Shown one piece after another: positions 1 through 7,963 of a stretch of DNA of 22,116 nucleotides. The DNA lies in IMG/VR virus record IMGVR_UViG_3300000117_000306, positions 1-22,116 of that record. The stretch is one strand, 5' to 3'. The stretch's first letter is position 1. Each line of letters starts with the position of its first letter. Position numbers and translations under genes: made by a program. The notes under the pieces were generated by a model. It was not told where the DNA came from. It saw only the letters and a list, made by a program, of their open reading frames with translations, and searched no databases. The stretch is from a virus.

Positions 1-118
1 TATGTCCGATGTCACTATGACTGACGCAATGACTAGCTATAGACAAGCCTTGAGGGATATTACTACTCACTCAGACTTTCCTAATCTGGCTGACGATGAT
101 TGGCCTACAGCCCCTTAA
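1..118 (+). CDS. Phage tail assembly chaperone-like protein, C-terminal end (5' partial)
   Basis: Only the last 38 codons lie in the window, ending with TAA at 116-118. The visible residues include SYRQALRDIT, then FPNL, then a DDDWPTAP terminus. This arrangement (YRQALRDI, F-P, W-P-T-x-P) is typical of the C-terminus of small phage tail-fibre or tail assembly chaperone proteins (Phage_tail_APC type). Such proteins usually sit next to tail fibre genes and help the fibres fold or assemble. An ATG at base 2 is in frame, but family members are longer, so the gene most likely begins upstream of the window. Reading direction and position agree with the virion genes that follow. The family call rests on the short tail motif alone. 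Confidence 0.6.
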   Translation, partial: MSDVTMTDAMTSYRQALRDITTHSDFPNLADDDWPTAP

Positions 119-205
119 AACTTATTCTCCCCAACGTTAAAAAAAGATCCTTTGGATGCTAATTAGCCAGGAGTTCGTATACCCAAAATAAACACGAGGT
201 GATTT

Positions 206-715
206 ATGATCGCAGAAATTGCTATCGCTATAAAAGCGCTTGATACGGCTTTTACACTCGTGCACAAAGGTATCGAAAAGAAAAAAGAAGTCGATCAAAT
301 GAGCGCCGAAATCCGGGGCTTTTTTAAATCGAAAGAAGTAGTAGAAAAAAAAATAAATGAGGCTAAAAAAAACGGCAACGATGATTTGTTTTTTGGATCT
401 GCGTTAGAAGAAGCGATCTCGGTTTCTGATCAAGAAGAGCGGATTGAAAAAATGATGGCGCGTATCGGCGCTCACTACTCCCGGCAAGGTAAATCACCCA
501 AATGGGCCGAGATTAAGCTCAAGGCTAAAAAGATCCAGCGTGATCGAGACCTAAAATCCGCTGCACAAGAAAAAAAACTACAGGCTAAAAAATTAGCTGC
601 TTCAAAAAAAAAGGCAAAGCAGAAAAAAATCCAAGATTATTTAATTGCCTTTTCCGTGCTCGGTGGGCTGCTTATCATTTTATTTCTGATGATTATTTTT
701 ATACTGAGAATTTAA
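206..715 (+). CDS. Small lysine-rich coiled-coil protein with C-terminal membrane anchor
   Basis: A 169-residue protein. ATG at 206 is preceded by a good ribosome binding site (GAGGT, 6 nt upstream). The body is highly charged and predicted helical, very rich in Lys and Glu, with a KKK/AKK-rich stretch at about residues 105-142. A single hydrophobic segment at about residues 145-167 (LIAFSVLGGLLIILF region) would place the C-terminus in a membrane with the basic part in the cytoplasm. There is no signal peptide. I do not recognise a named family. It lies between a tail-assembly gene and a tail nozzle candidate, with the next ATG 1 nt after its stop, so it is co-expressed with virion genes. 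It could be a minor virion or ejection component, or a membrane-acting late protein; the sequence does not decide. Confidence 0.75.
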   Translation: MIAEIAIAIKALDTAFTLVHKGIEKKKEVDQMSAEIRGFFKSKEVVEKKINEAKKNGNDDLFFGSALEEAISVSDQEERIEKMMARIGAHYSRQGKSPKWAEIKLKAKKIQRDRDLKSAAQEKKLQAKKLAASKKKAKQKKIQDYLIAFSVLGGLLIILFLMIIFILRI

Positions 716-716
716 T

Positions 717-2195
717 ATGGCATTAGTCACGCTTGATATACCACCAGGGTTATATAAAAACGGAACAATCTACCAAGCCTCTGGACGTTGGCATGACGCT
801 AACCTGGTACGCTGGTTTGAAAATTCTTTAAGACCGATTGGCGGCTGGCAAACAATGTCGAGCAGTCAGTTCTCAGACATATCGAGAGGAATGCACGCTT
901 ATTACGACAATGGAAATAATCGCAGAGTCATAGTAGGCACAACCTCTAATTTATATGTCTATGCCGAGGGGAAATCTCAAACCGACATCACCCCGGCAGG
1001 GATTACGGCAGGGCAAACAGACGCTACGTCTCAGGTTGGCTACGGCAGTCAATTTTATGGCGAATCAACCTACGGCACGCCCAGACCCGATAACCAAACT
1101 TACGATCCTTGTACGACATGGACCATTGATAATTTTGGTGCGAATACGGTTGCTAGTAATACCACTGACGGCAAGATTTATTATTGGCAAAACGACGTTA
1201 ATGTTGTGGCTGCACAATTAACCAATGCTCCGGTGAACAATCAAGCAGTTCTCGTAACCGATGAGCGCCATGTGATGTGTTTAGGTGCTGGCGGTACGAC
1301 TCGTAAAGTCCAGTGGAGCTCGCAAGAGGCAGAAACCGTTTGGACACCAGCAGCGACTAACTCGGCCGGGTCAATTGAGCTTGCGTCAGACGGTCAGATT
1401 CGCGCAGGGATCGTGGTGCGAGGTCAAGTATTAGTCATCACAGACAGTGACGCACACGCGCTCTCATACGTCGGCTCACCGTTCTATTACACACCCGAAA
1501 GGGTAGGGTCCAACTGCGGAATAATTGCCGCTAAAGCCGTTGCTGTGACAGGTACAGCCGCTTTCTGGATGGGTGAGAAATCATTCTTTAGATATGACGG
1601 TGGATATACAGTTCCTATTGCTTCAGAAGTCAGTGACTACGTTTTCACGAACATGAATGAAGTCCAACGATCTAAAGTGTGGGCTGTTGTTAATGGTCAG
1701 TACAACGAGATTTGGTGGTTCTATCCTTCGAGCTCGAGCTTAGAAATAGATAGTTATGTTGCTTATAACTTTGAGAATGGAACGTGGACGGTAGGTTCAT
1801 TAGCTAGAACCTCGGGAGTGGACGCTGGTAGCTTTCAAAACCCTATTTGGGCCAGTTCAGACCGATATATTTACGAGCACGAGACAGGCTTTAATTACTC
1901 CTCAGACACGCCTTTCGCGGAGAGCGGTGCGCTAGAAATCGGCGACGGTGATCGCTTTATGAACGTCAAAGAATTGATACCTGATGAGAAGACGTTGGGC
2001 AGCACCACAGTCACATTTAAAACGGCAAACTACCCCACAGCGACAGAGACATCTACTGGCCCATTTTCTATGGCTAACCCTACCTCGATTCGTTTAACTG
2101 CACGCCAGGTACGACTCCGCATTACCGGAAACACACTAACGGATTGGCGATATGGAAATATCCGTTTAAACGTTGACCCTGGAGCGGGACGATGA
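717..2195 (+). CDS. Phage virion protein, probable tail nozzle / tail tubular protein
   Basis: A 492-residue protein with no signal peptide. The N-terminus has the pattern PPGLYKNGTIYQASGRW, then NLVRW, then LRPIGGW. This opening (a list-like start, an NL-V-W motif and an R-P-x-GGW motif) is shared by many uncharacterised marine phage structural proteins. It resembles the start of T7 gp12-type nozzle proteins, which form a beta-propeller-like tail tip. The rest is rich in Gly, Thr, Tyr and Trp with predicted beta strands (WWFYP, NFENGTWTVG), as expected for a propeller. It begins 1 nt after the previous stop and overlaps the next start by 4 nt (ATGA), so it is translationally coupled. Virion role is well supported by composition and place; the nozzle assignment is inference. 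Confidence 0.7.
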   Translation: MALVTLDIPPGLYKNGTIYQASGRWHDANLVRWFENSLRPIGGWQTMSSSQFSDISRGMHAYYDNGNNRRVIVGTTSNLYVYAEGKSQTDITPAGITAGQTDATSQVGYGSQFYGESTYGTPRPDNQTYDPCTTWTIDNFGANTVASNTTDGKIYYWQNDVNVVAAQLTNAPVNNQAVLVTDERHVMCLGAGGTTRKVQWSSQEAETVWTPAATNSAGSIELASDGQIRAGIVVRGQVLVITDSDAHALSYVGSPFYYTPERVGSNCGIIAAKAVAVTGTAAFWMGEKSFFRYDGGYTVPIASEVSDYVFTNMNEVQRSKVWAVVNGQYNEIWWFYPSSSSLEIDSYVAYNFENGTWTVGSLARTSGVDAGSFQNPIWASSDRYIYEHETGFNYSSDTPFAESGALEIGDGDRFMNVKELIPDEKTLGSTTVTFKTANYPTATETSTGPFSMANPTSIRLTARQVRLRITGNTLTDWRYGNIRLNVDPGAGR

Positions 2196-2398
2196 AGTTA
2201 TCCAGACCTCTTCCAACGTATGATCCTAACCAGCGTGCCAGTGATAATTTTTCGCTTGAGCAAGCCGACAGAGCAAATCATAAACGAGATCAGGACATTG
2301 AGGTTGGTACTGCCAATATAATATTAACAAGCCCCAATGGTACTCGATACTCAATAAGTATTGATAACTCTGGGACTCTCTCAACGGCGGCAATTTAA
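2192..2398 (+). CDS. Small conserved phage virion-region protein
   Basis: A 68-residue protein whose ATG overlaps the previous stop codon (ATGA) and whose stop overlaps the next ATG by 1 nt, so three genes are tightly coupled. The C-terminal half, IILTSPNGTRYSISIDNSG, is a short beta-hairpin-like SPNGTRY-x-I-x-V/I-DN-x-G motif. I associate it with small proteins beside tail nozzle genes in other marine podoviruses. The N-terminal half is polar and probably helical (LEQADRANHKRDQDIEV). No catalytic or membrane feature is visible. It is probably a minor structural or assembly factor, an inference from place only. Confidence 0.65.
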   Translation: MKLSRPLPTYDPNQRASDNFSLEQADRANHKRDQDIEVGTANIILTSPNGTRYSISIDNSGTLSTAAI

Positions 2399-4560
2399 TG
2401 TCTTTGTTTGAAACAGCATCAAAAGGGCTATTTAATTTTGGGGGTCCGATAGGGGTAGCGTCCTCAATTTATAACGTTGGCAAAAAGCTCGGCGATATAT
2501 TTGGCGGGGATCCTGAACCCTATGTGGATAATACATACGATATACAGCAAAACTTAAACACTTTACTGGCCGATCAAAACGGTGAGCCCGAGGGGCGTGA
2601 AGAGTTATTTGTAGATTTAATGAATCGAGCGGGTGAGCTCGGTGCAAATGATATTGCTGATCAAATTGGAAGTTACGGACAGTTTAAACCGTTCTCTGAT
2701 TCTGCGATGGGAACGGTGGCAGGGAATATCTTTAGCGATGCTAGTAACAACAACACAAGACCTGTTGCGGGTACATTGCCAACTGCCCCAACTCAGGCAA
2801 CTCTTCCAACGTTAGATCAACAAACACAAACCATTTACGACAGTGGTGCTACACCGACTGAGGTCGTTAATCAAATTGGTGATTTATATGGTGATGACAC
2901 CGATGGCGCTCGTGATGTTATTTTGCGTGGAGCAAACGATAGAGAGTTAACAGCAGAGCAGATCGCAGATAATTATGATTCTGACGGTGATGGGAACGGC
3001 TTTCCGCTTGATGTTCTTTTCCAAATATTAAGAACAATGCCAGACAATCAAGACGCTGTAGATATTCTTTCACGCAGTCCGATGGGTGGACCACGCGGTG
3101 CATTTGATGCGGATGGGCAAGTCCCTGGCACTGGTTTACCGGGTAGCGGTGATCCCGGCGCTGGTGATGGACTTAATGATGGACCTGAGAATGGACCTGC
3201 AAATGGACCTGGCAATGGACCTGGCAATGGACCTGGTAATGGACCTGGAGTTGATCCTGGGGGTGGTTCTCTTGATGACCCTGTTATCCCTCCTGATGAT
3301 CTTGTAATACCAGAAATACCAGAAATACCAGAAATACCAGAAATACCAGAAATACCGACAGAACAATCAACAACCGGAGGCGGCATGGGTTTTCTCGACG
3401 GAATGTTTAACCAAGAAACAGAAGTTGAAAGAGAGGCAGATCAGCAATTAAGAGGGCGCGCACAAAGTCTTCTTGGTAGTGAAAATGCAAACTCTTCACT
3501 TTTAAATCGATTGAATCAAAGTTATACCCCATATACTGATCCTCGATTTGCACCGCTCAATCAAGATCAAACGGATCTGGGTGCATTGGTTCGTAATAAT
3601 TATCAGAATATACCCGGTAAAGATATTTTCGATGCTGCAAAAAATTATGCGACAGGTATTTCTAATATTAATTTAACTAACCCGACTGCGACTAACGTTG
3701 GGAGTTCTGCCAATACCTTAACAACTGGCGGTCGTCAAAATATCCAAGATTTAGTTGCTGGACAGTTTGCGGGTAGCAACCTTGATCAGTATATAAATCC
3801 ATACAATCGACAAGTAGTTGATACTGCGCTCGGTGATATCGAACGTGCTCGACAAATGCAAAATCTTCAAAATAATAGCGCGGCGACATTGGCTGGTGCT
3901 TATGGTGGGGACAGGGCGGCTCTCGTAAACGCAGAAACTAACCGCGCCGCATTAGACGCAAGTGCTCGTGTAGCTGCTGATTTACGTTCTCGTGGATTTG
4001 ATCAGGCCGCTGCTTTGTATGGTCAGGACGCAGACAGAGCGATGGATGCAGATATAAGGAATCAAGCAGCCGATGCGACAACGGTTCGAGATGGCATGAG
4101 TATTGCGGCACAACTTGCAGCTAACAATCAGCAGCAAGATCGATTAGCACAAAGTCAGACAGCATTAAATCAATTAGCGGCTGGAGATAATTTGTTGCAA
4201 GCATTTGGTCAAGGCACTGATGCTTATCGTGATTACGTTGGTGATTTTGCCGATTTAGGTGAAAGAGATGCTGCACGATCTCAAAGAGAACTTGATTTTG
4301 ACTTTAATCAGTATTTGCAAGGTTACGCTTACGACGATCAGATGATTAATAATCTTTTGAAAATGTTCCAAGTCAGCCCACAAAATCAAAAAGAGATAAC
4401 AAAAGAAGACACGAATTTTAGCGGAGATTTAGATGCGCTCTTGATGCTACCTGGCATGGTTGGTGCTGCTAGGAGTGCGGGAAGCGGTGTTACAGGTATG
4501 ATTGGCGATGGATATAACTATGTAAAAGGTCTTGGCGATCCTAATAAATTATTTGGGTAA
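2398..4560 (+). CDS. Large phage internal virion / ejection-type protein with repeat linker
   Basis: A 720-residue protein. The N-terminal part (to about 250) is acidic and includes an EF-hand or dockerin-like loop, DSDGDGNGFPLD, at about 194-205. The middle is a low-complexity hinge: seven 4-residue NGPG-type repeats followed by five IPE repeats, with one intervening acidic, Pro-rich stretch. The C-terminal part (about 330-720) is helical and Ala/Gln/Asp rich. It contains a segment beginning near residue 464 (YINPYNRQVVDTAL, then DIERARQ, then AGAYGGDRAAL) that recurs in uncharacterised virion proteins of podoviruses and some siphoviruses. No signal peptide. Located right after the nozzle candidate, it is best explained as an internal virion protein ejected with DNA (compare T7 gp14-gp16 by position only). 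The role is inference; the gene itself is certain. Confidence 0.7.
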   Translation: MSLFETASKGLFNFGGPIGVASSIYNVGKKLGDIFGGDPEPYVDNTYDIQQNLNTLLADQNGEPEGREELFVDLMNRAGELGANDIADQIGSYGQFKPFSDSAMGTVAGNIFSDASNNNTRPVAGTLPTAPTQATLPTLDQQTQTIYDSGATPTEVVNQIGDLYGDDTDGARDVILRGANDRELTAEQIADNYDSDGDGNGFPLDVLFQILRTMPDNQDAVDILSRSPMGGPRGAFDADGQVPGTGLPGSGDPGAGDGLNDGPENGPANGPGNGPGNGPGNGPGVDPGGGSLDDPVIPPDDLVIPEIPEIPEIPEIPEIPTEQSTTGGGMGFLDGMFNQETEVEREADQQLRGRAQSLLGSENANSSLLNRLNQSYTPYTDPRFAPLNQDQTDLGALVRNNYQNIPGKDIFDAAKNYATGISNINLTNPTATNVGSSANTLTTGGRQNIQDLVAGQFAGSNLDQYINPYNRQVVDTALGDIERARQMQNLQNNSAATLAGAYGGDRAALVNAETNRAALDASARVAADLRSRGFDQAAALYGQDADRAMDADIRNQAADATTVRDGMSIAAQLAANNQQQDRLAQSQTALNQLAAGDNLLQAFGQGTDAYRDYVGDFADLGERDAARSQRELDFDFNQYLQGYAYDDQMINNLLKMFQVSPQNQKEITKEDTNFSGDLDALLMLPGMVGAARSAGSGVTGMIGDGYNYVKGLGDPNKLFG
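3166..3249 (+). repeat. 12-bp coding tandem repeat (NGPG linker)
   Basis: Seven head-to-tail units of 12 bp with consensus AATGGACCTGGN. The first two units begin GAT and diverge most; the fourth and fifth are identical. In frame they encode DG-x-x and NGPG units inside the hinge of the 720-residue virion protein. The unit is four codons long, so gain or loss of copies keeps the frame. Confidence 0.95.
3307..3360 (+). repeat. 9-bp coding tandem repeat (IPE linker)
   Basis: Five perfect copies of ATACCAGAA (3307-3351) followed by a diverged sixth, ATACCGACA. They encode IPE-IPE-IPE-IPE-IPE-IPT in the same hinge as the NGPG repeat. Perfect identity at the DNA level suggests recent slippage expansion. 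Confidence 0.95.
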
Positions 4561-4565
4561 AAAAT

Positions 4566-5942
4566 ATGACTAATATATTTGAAAAAATTGGTAATGCGCT
4601 AGAAAAGGGTGTGCCGGGTTTAGAGCGTGTAGGTGGCGGTATTGGTGATTTAATCGCTAGAAATGCAACGCTTCCGACCGTTCCTGGAATGGATTTGTCG
4701 CCCAGCCAGCAACGAGGACTGTTATCAGCACAACTAAGGGATAGAAGAATTGGTCGTAATGTAACCAGGGGTAATGAAGATGATTTTCTAAATCGTATAA
4801 GATCTAATAATGCAATTGCGAATATGCAAAGCGGATTACAAAATTTAATTGAAGACCCTAAGTTAAAAGCCATTGCGGGAGGTTTTACGCCTCAAACAGG
4901 GCAAACAGTCGGTCAATCAATATTTGAAATGAAAACCGGAACTGGGGGCAATCTAAGTGGAACACCGATCTACATTCGTTACCCAGACGGCTCATTAGGA
5001 TTGGCACAACTTTCTAAGACGGGTGGATTGACGATGGCTGACGGGTCTGGTTTTTTCGACAACAGTCCAGGTGGAGCGCATGACGGCGCAAAAATAATAG
5101 GAAATTTAGGTCAAGATGTTGACACACAAGGTGAGATTGCAGGGGCAAGGTCGCGTGCAAGTGTAGAAGGAGAAACGCAAGGGTTGATGGCACGATATAC
5201 AAGCCCCGAGTTTGCAAACGCTACAATTGATTTTGATATTTTGACAAAAGGAGAGTTAGAAGAAGAATTACTCCGTTTGCGACGACAGTCTGCGGCGGGA
5301 ACTTTGGTTGATAAAAATCGTATAGAGAAACTGACAGCAACGTTGAACGATGCAAATAATGCTTTTTCAAGAGTCGAAGGAAAAGAAGCACAGCAAGGTT
5401 TACTTAACGGGTTGTTTGAACAGGCTCGTAATCAAACTGGTTTCTGGACCACAGGTTTTGCTGGCGCTCGAATAGCAAACCTTGAAGGTACTGACGCTTA
5501 TGACCTAAAAGAGACTATATCGGCTATTCGCGCTAATGTTGGTTTTGATAAATTACAAGCAATGAGAGACATGTCAAAAACTGGCGGTGCGTTAGGTAAC
5601 GTTTCCAACGTCGAAATCAAACTTCTGACAGATTCATTAGGTAGCTTAGACTTAGCGCAGTCTGAAGATCAATTTCGAGCACAATTAAAGCGAGTAGAAG
5701 ATCAAATTACCGAATCTTGGGGAAGAGTTACAGATGCTTTCGAGCAAGATTACGGTATCAGTTATTATGACCCAAATGCTAGAGAGTCATTGCAAGACTT
5801 CCTTCAAGGTGAGCTTGATGCTTTAGTTAACCCAAGCGATTTACGCGGTAGAGGTGCAGATAATCCAGTGGATAGGGACGAGTCGCTACGATTAATTCAA
5901 GAAGAAAGAGAAAGAAGGAACGCTGCGCGAGGGTTAAATTAA
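4566..5942 (+). CDS. Phage internal virion / ejection-type protein, 458 residues
   Basis: A 458-residue protein starting 5 nt after the previous stop; the ribosome binding site is weak (an A-rich leader). The N-terminus has an amphipathic, glycine-rich stretch (LEKGVPGLERVGGGIGDLI). The rest is soluble, polar and mostly helical, with charged coiled-coil-like segments such as KGELEEELLRLRRQ and RLIQEERERRNAARG at the end. I recognise no enzyme motif (no lysozyme or transglycosylase Glu context). It is the second of three consecutive large proteins between the nozzle candidate and attP, the usual place of ejection proteins in podoviruses. Its stop overlaps the next ATG by 1 nt, so the two are coupled. 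Function is inferred from position and composition. Confidence 0.65.
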   Translation: MTNIFEKIGNALEKGVPGLERVGGGIGDLIARNATLPTVPGMDLSPSQQRGLLSAQLRDRRIGRNVTRGNEDDFLNRIRSNNAIANMQSGLQNLIEDPKLKAIAGGFTPQTGQTVGQSIFEMKTGTGGNLSGTPIYIRYPDGSLGLAQLSKTGGLTMADGSGFFDNSPGGAHDGAKIIGNLGQDVDTQGEIAGARSRASVEGETQGLMARYTSPEFANATIDFDILTKGELEEELLRLRRQSAAGTLVDKNRIEKLTATLNDANNAFSRVEGKEAQQGLLNGLFEQARNQTGFWTTGFAGARIANLEGTDAYDLKETISAIRANVGFDKLQAMRDMSKTGGALGNVSNVEIKLLTDSLGSLDLAQSEDQFRAQLKRVEDQITESWGRVTDAFEQDYGISYYDPNARESLQDFLQGELDALVNPSDLRGRGADNPVDRDESLRLIQEERERRNAARGLN

Positions 5943-7681
5943 TGGCAAGTTTAAGTGATTTAACAGACGCTGATTTCGATGCGATTGAACGCGGGGATTT
6001 AGCTGCTCTTTCTGACACAGGTTTTGACATCTATGAATCAGTGATGACGCAACAAAGTCAGGCTGATTTAAATACAAATATAAATGCACAAGTGCAAGAT
6101 GCGATAGATACTCCTTACGCTTCAGGCAGCGCGCCTGTTGTTGTAAATCCAGAACCGGAGATGGAGCAGTCTAATTTTGCCGCACAAGGTTTCTCTGATG
6201 CTTTTAAGCGCCAAGGAATTGGGTTAGGTCAGACATTAAATGAAATGTTAGGTGTTGTTGGTTTAGATACAGATAAGTTACCAAGAGCTTCTGATACGCG
6301 AGAATTTAATCAAAGCGTACAAAAATACGCTTTAACACCGAGTATGTATCCAGGTTATAAAACAGGCGATACAGTCGGTACAATTGCAAGTGCAGCGCCT
6401 TTAGCTTTGGCAACAAGAAATCCCGCTGTGTTTGGAGCCGGGGCGGCCTATGGTTTTGCACAACCAACAGAACAAAAAAACGATCTTAAGACTAGAGGAT
6501 TGAACAGTCTCCTATACGGAACTACCGCTCTAGGTGGGAATCTGCTCGGTCAAGGAATAACAGCAGCGGGGAGGGGATTGTTAAATCCAGCGCTGCCGTC
6601 TAAAGCTGTTGCAGATTTGACAAACCGAGGCGTTCCATTGACGCCAGGGCAGTTTAGAGGCGGCTTACCTAAAACAGTGGAGGATGCTGCAACCTCTGTA
6701 CCGTTTCTAGGTCCGAAAATTACTGATGCGAGAATGCAAAGTATAGAAGGGTTTAATCGTGCTACTTTAAACAATGCGTTAGAACCAATTGATAGCACTG
6801 TAACAAAAATTGGATTTGAGGGATTTGATCAAGCCAATACCGCTATTTCTAATGTTTATGACGATGCTTATAAGGCGCTGCCTACAGTCAAGATTGAGGG
6901 TGATTCTGGAAAACAGTTAGCTGATGAGTTCTTTAATATTCAAGGCAGTATTATTAAAGATGGCTCAAGAAAAGATTACAAAAATCAGATGACCAAAGAA
7001 TTTTATAATCAATTTAATCTTAACAAAGCAAGCGGCATACCGGGTCGTGCTTGGGGTGATGTGCAGAAAACGTTGCGAGATCGTGGGTTTAAAATTTTAA
7101 AAACAGACGAGGAACTAGGACAAGCTCTTATTGATACCTCTGCCGCAATGAACGAAATGGCTGCGCGAACATCTGGCAAATTTGGAGAGTTATTGAAATC
7201 TGCTAACTTGGCACATAGGAATATGCGAGGGGTCAGAAACGCAACCGCTTCAGCCGCAACTAATGAAGGCGTTTTCATGCCAAGCCAGCTTCTCTCTGGT
7301 ATAAAAAAATCTGACAAATCACCAGACAAATTAAGTTTTGCCAAAGGTAATATGCCTTTACAAGATTTTGGCAGATCGGGACAAAGCGTCTTACCAAGCA
7401 AGATGCCAAATTCGGGTACAGCAGACAGACAAGCCTTGATGCAACTTGTGGGTGGTGGCTCTGCCGCTCTTGGAGGTGCTGGGTTCGGATTGCCCGGAGC
7501 CATTGGTGTACCAGGCGCTCTTATGGCTAGTAGAGGTTTATACAGACCAGGTACGATGGCAAAAATAAATAGAATGCGAAATCGTCCAGACCTTGTCAGA
7601 GCAGCGGGATCAGGATTCAATATACCGCAAGTTTTACGAGCACCAGTAACAACAGGATTGTTCGGGGCTAATACTCGATAA
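5942..7681 (+). CDS. Phage internal virion / DNA-ejection-type protein, 579 residues
   Basis: A 579-residue protein. ATG 5942 overlaps the previous TAA, and GAGGG lies 9 nt upstream. The N-terminus is acidic and disordered (about 1-80). A Gly/Ala-rich, weakly hydrophobic region (about 140-215, PLALATRNPAVFGAGAAYG then LGGNLLGQGITAAGRG) could associate with membrane. Next comes a segment with LTPGQF, VEDAATSVPFLGPKI and FNRATLNNAL, a pattern I associate with large uncharacterised phage proteins thought to be DNA-transfer proteins. A second Gly-rich stretch lies at about 497-530 (GGGSAALGGAGFG). The protein ends with basic residues. It is the last virion gene before attP. Ejected channel-forming protein is the likeliest role, but this is inference. 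Confidence 0.65.
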   Translation: MASLSDLTDADFDAIERGDLAALSDTGFDIYESVMTQQSQADLNTNINAQVQDAIDTPYASGSAPVVVNPEPEMEQSNFAAQGFSDAFKRQGIGLGQTLNEMLGVVGLDTDKLPRASDTREFNQSVQKYALTPSMYPGYKTGDTVGTIASAAPLALATRNPAVFGAGAAYGFAQPTEQKNDLKTRGLNSLLYGTTALGGNLLGQGITAAGRGLLNPALPSKAVADLTNRGVPLTPGQFRGGLPKTVEDAATSVPFLGPKITDARMQSIEGFNRATLNNALEPIDSTVTKIGFEGFDQANTAISNVYDDAYKALPTVKIEGDSGKQLADEFFNIQGSIIKDGSRKDYKNQMTKEFYNQFNLNKASGIPGRAWGDVQKTLRDRGFKILKTDEELGQALIDTSAAMNEMAARTSGKFGELLKSANLAHRNMRGVRNATASAATNEGVFMPSQLLSGIKKSDKSPDKLSFAKGNMPLQDFGRSGQSVLPSKMPNSGTADRQALMQLVGGGSAALGGAGFGLPGAIGVPGALMASRGLYRPGTMAKINRMRNRPDLVRAAGSGFNIPQVLRAPVTTGLFGANTR

Positions 7682-7737
7682 CCCTCCCAACGTATAGATA
7701 AAGCGAAATTTATTAGGGCGGTAATTTTGGCAATGGA

Positions 7738-7958
7738 GGTAACGGTTTTTGGTAACGGTTTTGTTGTCCATCTCTGTCCATCTACACCCATCACCGACTT
7801 AGCAACTTTAATAATATCAATTAGTTATAAAGGACACAGACGGACAGAAAAGGTCATCACAGGGGTTCGAAACCCCTAGGGGACGCCACTTTTCTTGTTA
7901 TAAAATCAATGATTTAGGTTTTTATGAAGGCCGTTGGTAACGGTTTTGTAACGGTTTC
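7738..7958. other. attP: Phage attachment site attP with integrase arm-type repeats
   Basis: The core (7853-7888) reproduces the 3' end of a tRNA-Glu gene. T-arm is AGGGG-TTCGAAA-CCCCT (7861-7877), acceptor strand AGGGGAC (7878-7884), discriminator G and CCA (7886-7888). This matches the E. coli-type tRNA-Glu(UUC) end from memory, with a difference in the T-loop. No 5' half of a tRNA is present. On the left are two direct copies of GTAACGGTTT (7739-7748, 7752-7761); on the right are two more (7937-7946, 7948-7957), placed almost symmetrically around the core. They are good candidates for arm-type sites of the adjacent integrase. The rest of the 282-bp intergenic region shows no gene. Confidence 0.85.
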
Positions 7959-7963
7959 TTACC

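Noticed and set aside
119-205. Terminator after the first gene
   Set aside because: ATCC-TTT-GGAT at about 148-159 gives only a 4-bp stem, with an A-run on the wrong side for plus-strand termination.
955-1221. 88-codon plus-strand frame inside the nozzle candidate
   Set aside because: Fully inside a well-supported gene in another frame, with no start signal.
3166-3360. CRISPR-like array
   Set aside because: Units are 12 and 9 bp with no spacers and are in-frame coding repeats.
3048-3386. Proline/glycine-rich minus-strand frame
   Set aside because: It is the complement of the tandem repeats in the 720-residue gene; its low-complexity sequence is a by-product.
7009-7794. 261-codon frame on the minus strand
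   Set aside because: It lies antisense to the 579-residue virion gene, has biased proline-rich composition mirroring Gly/Ala codons, no ribosome binding site and no recognisable domain.
7853-7888. A tRNA gene
   Set aside because: Only the T-arm, acceptor 3' strand and CCA are present. Upstream bases do not form the D-arm, anticodon arm or the pairing acceptor strand, so this is an att core.
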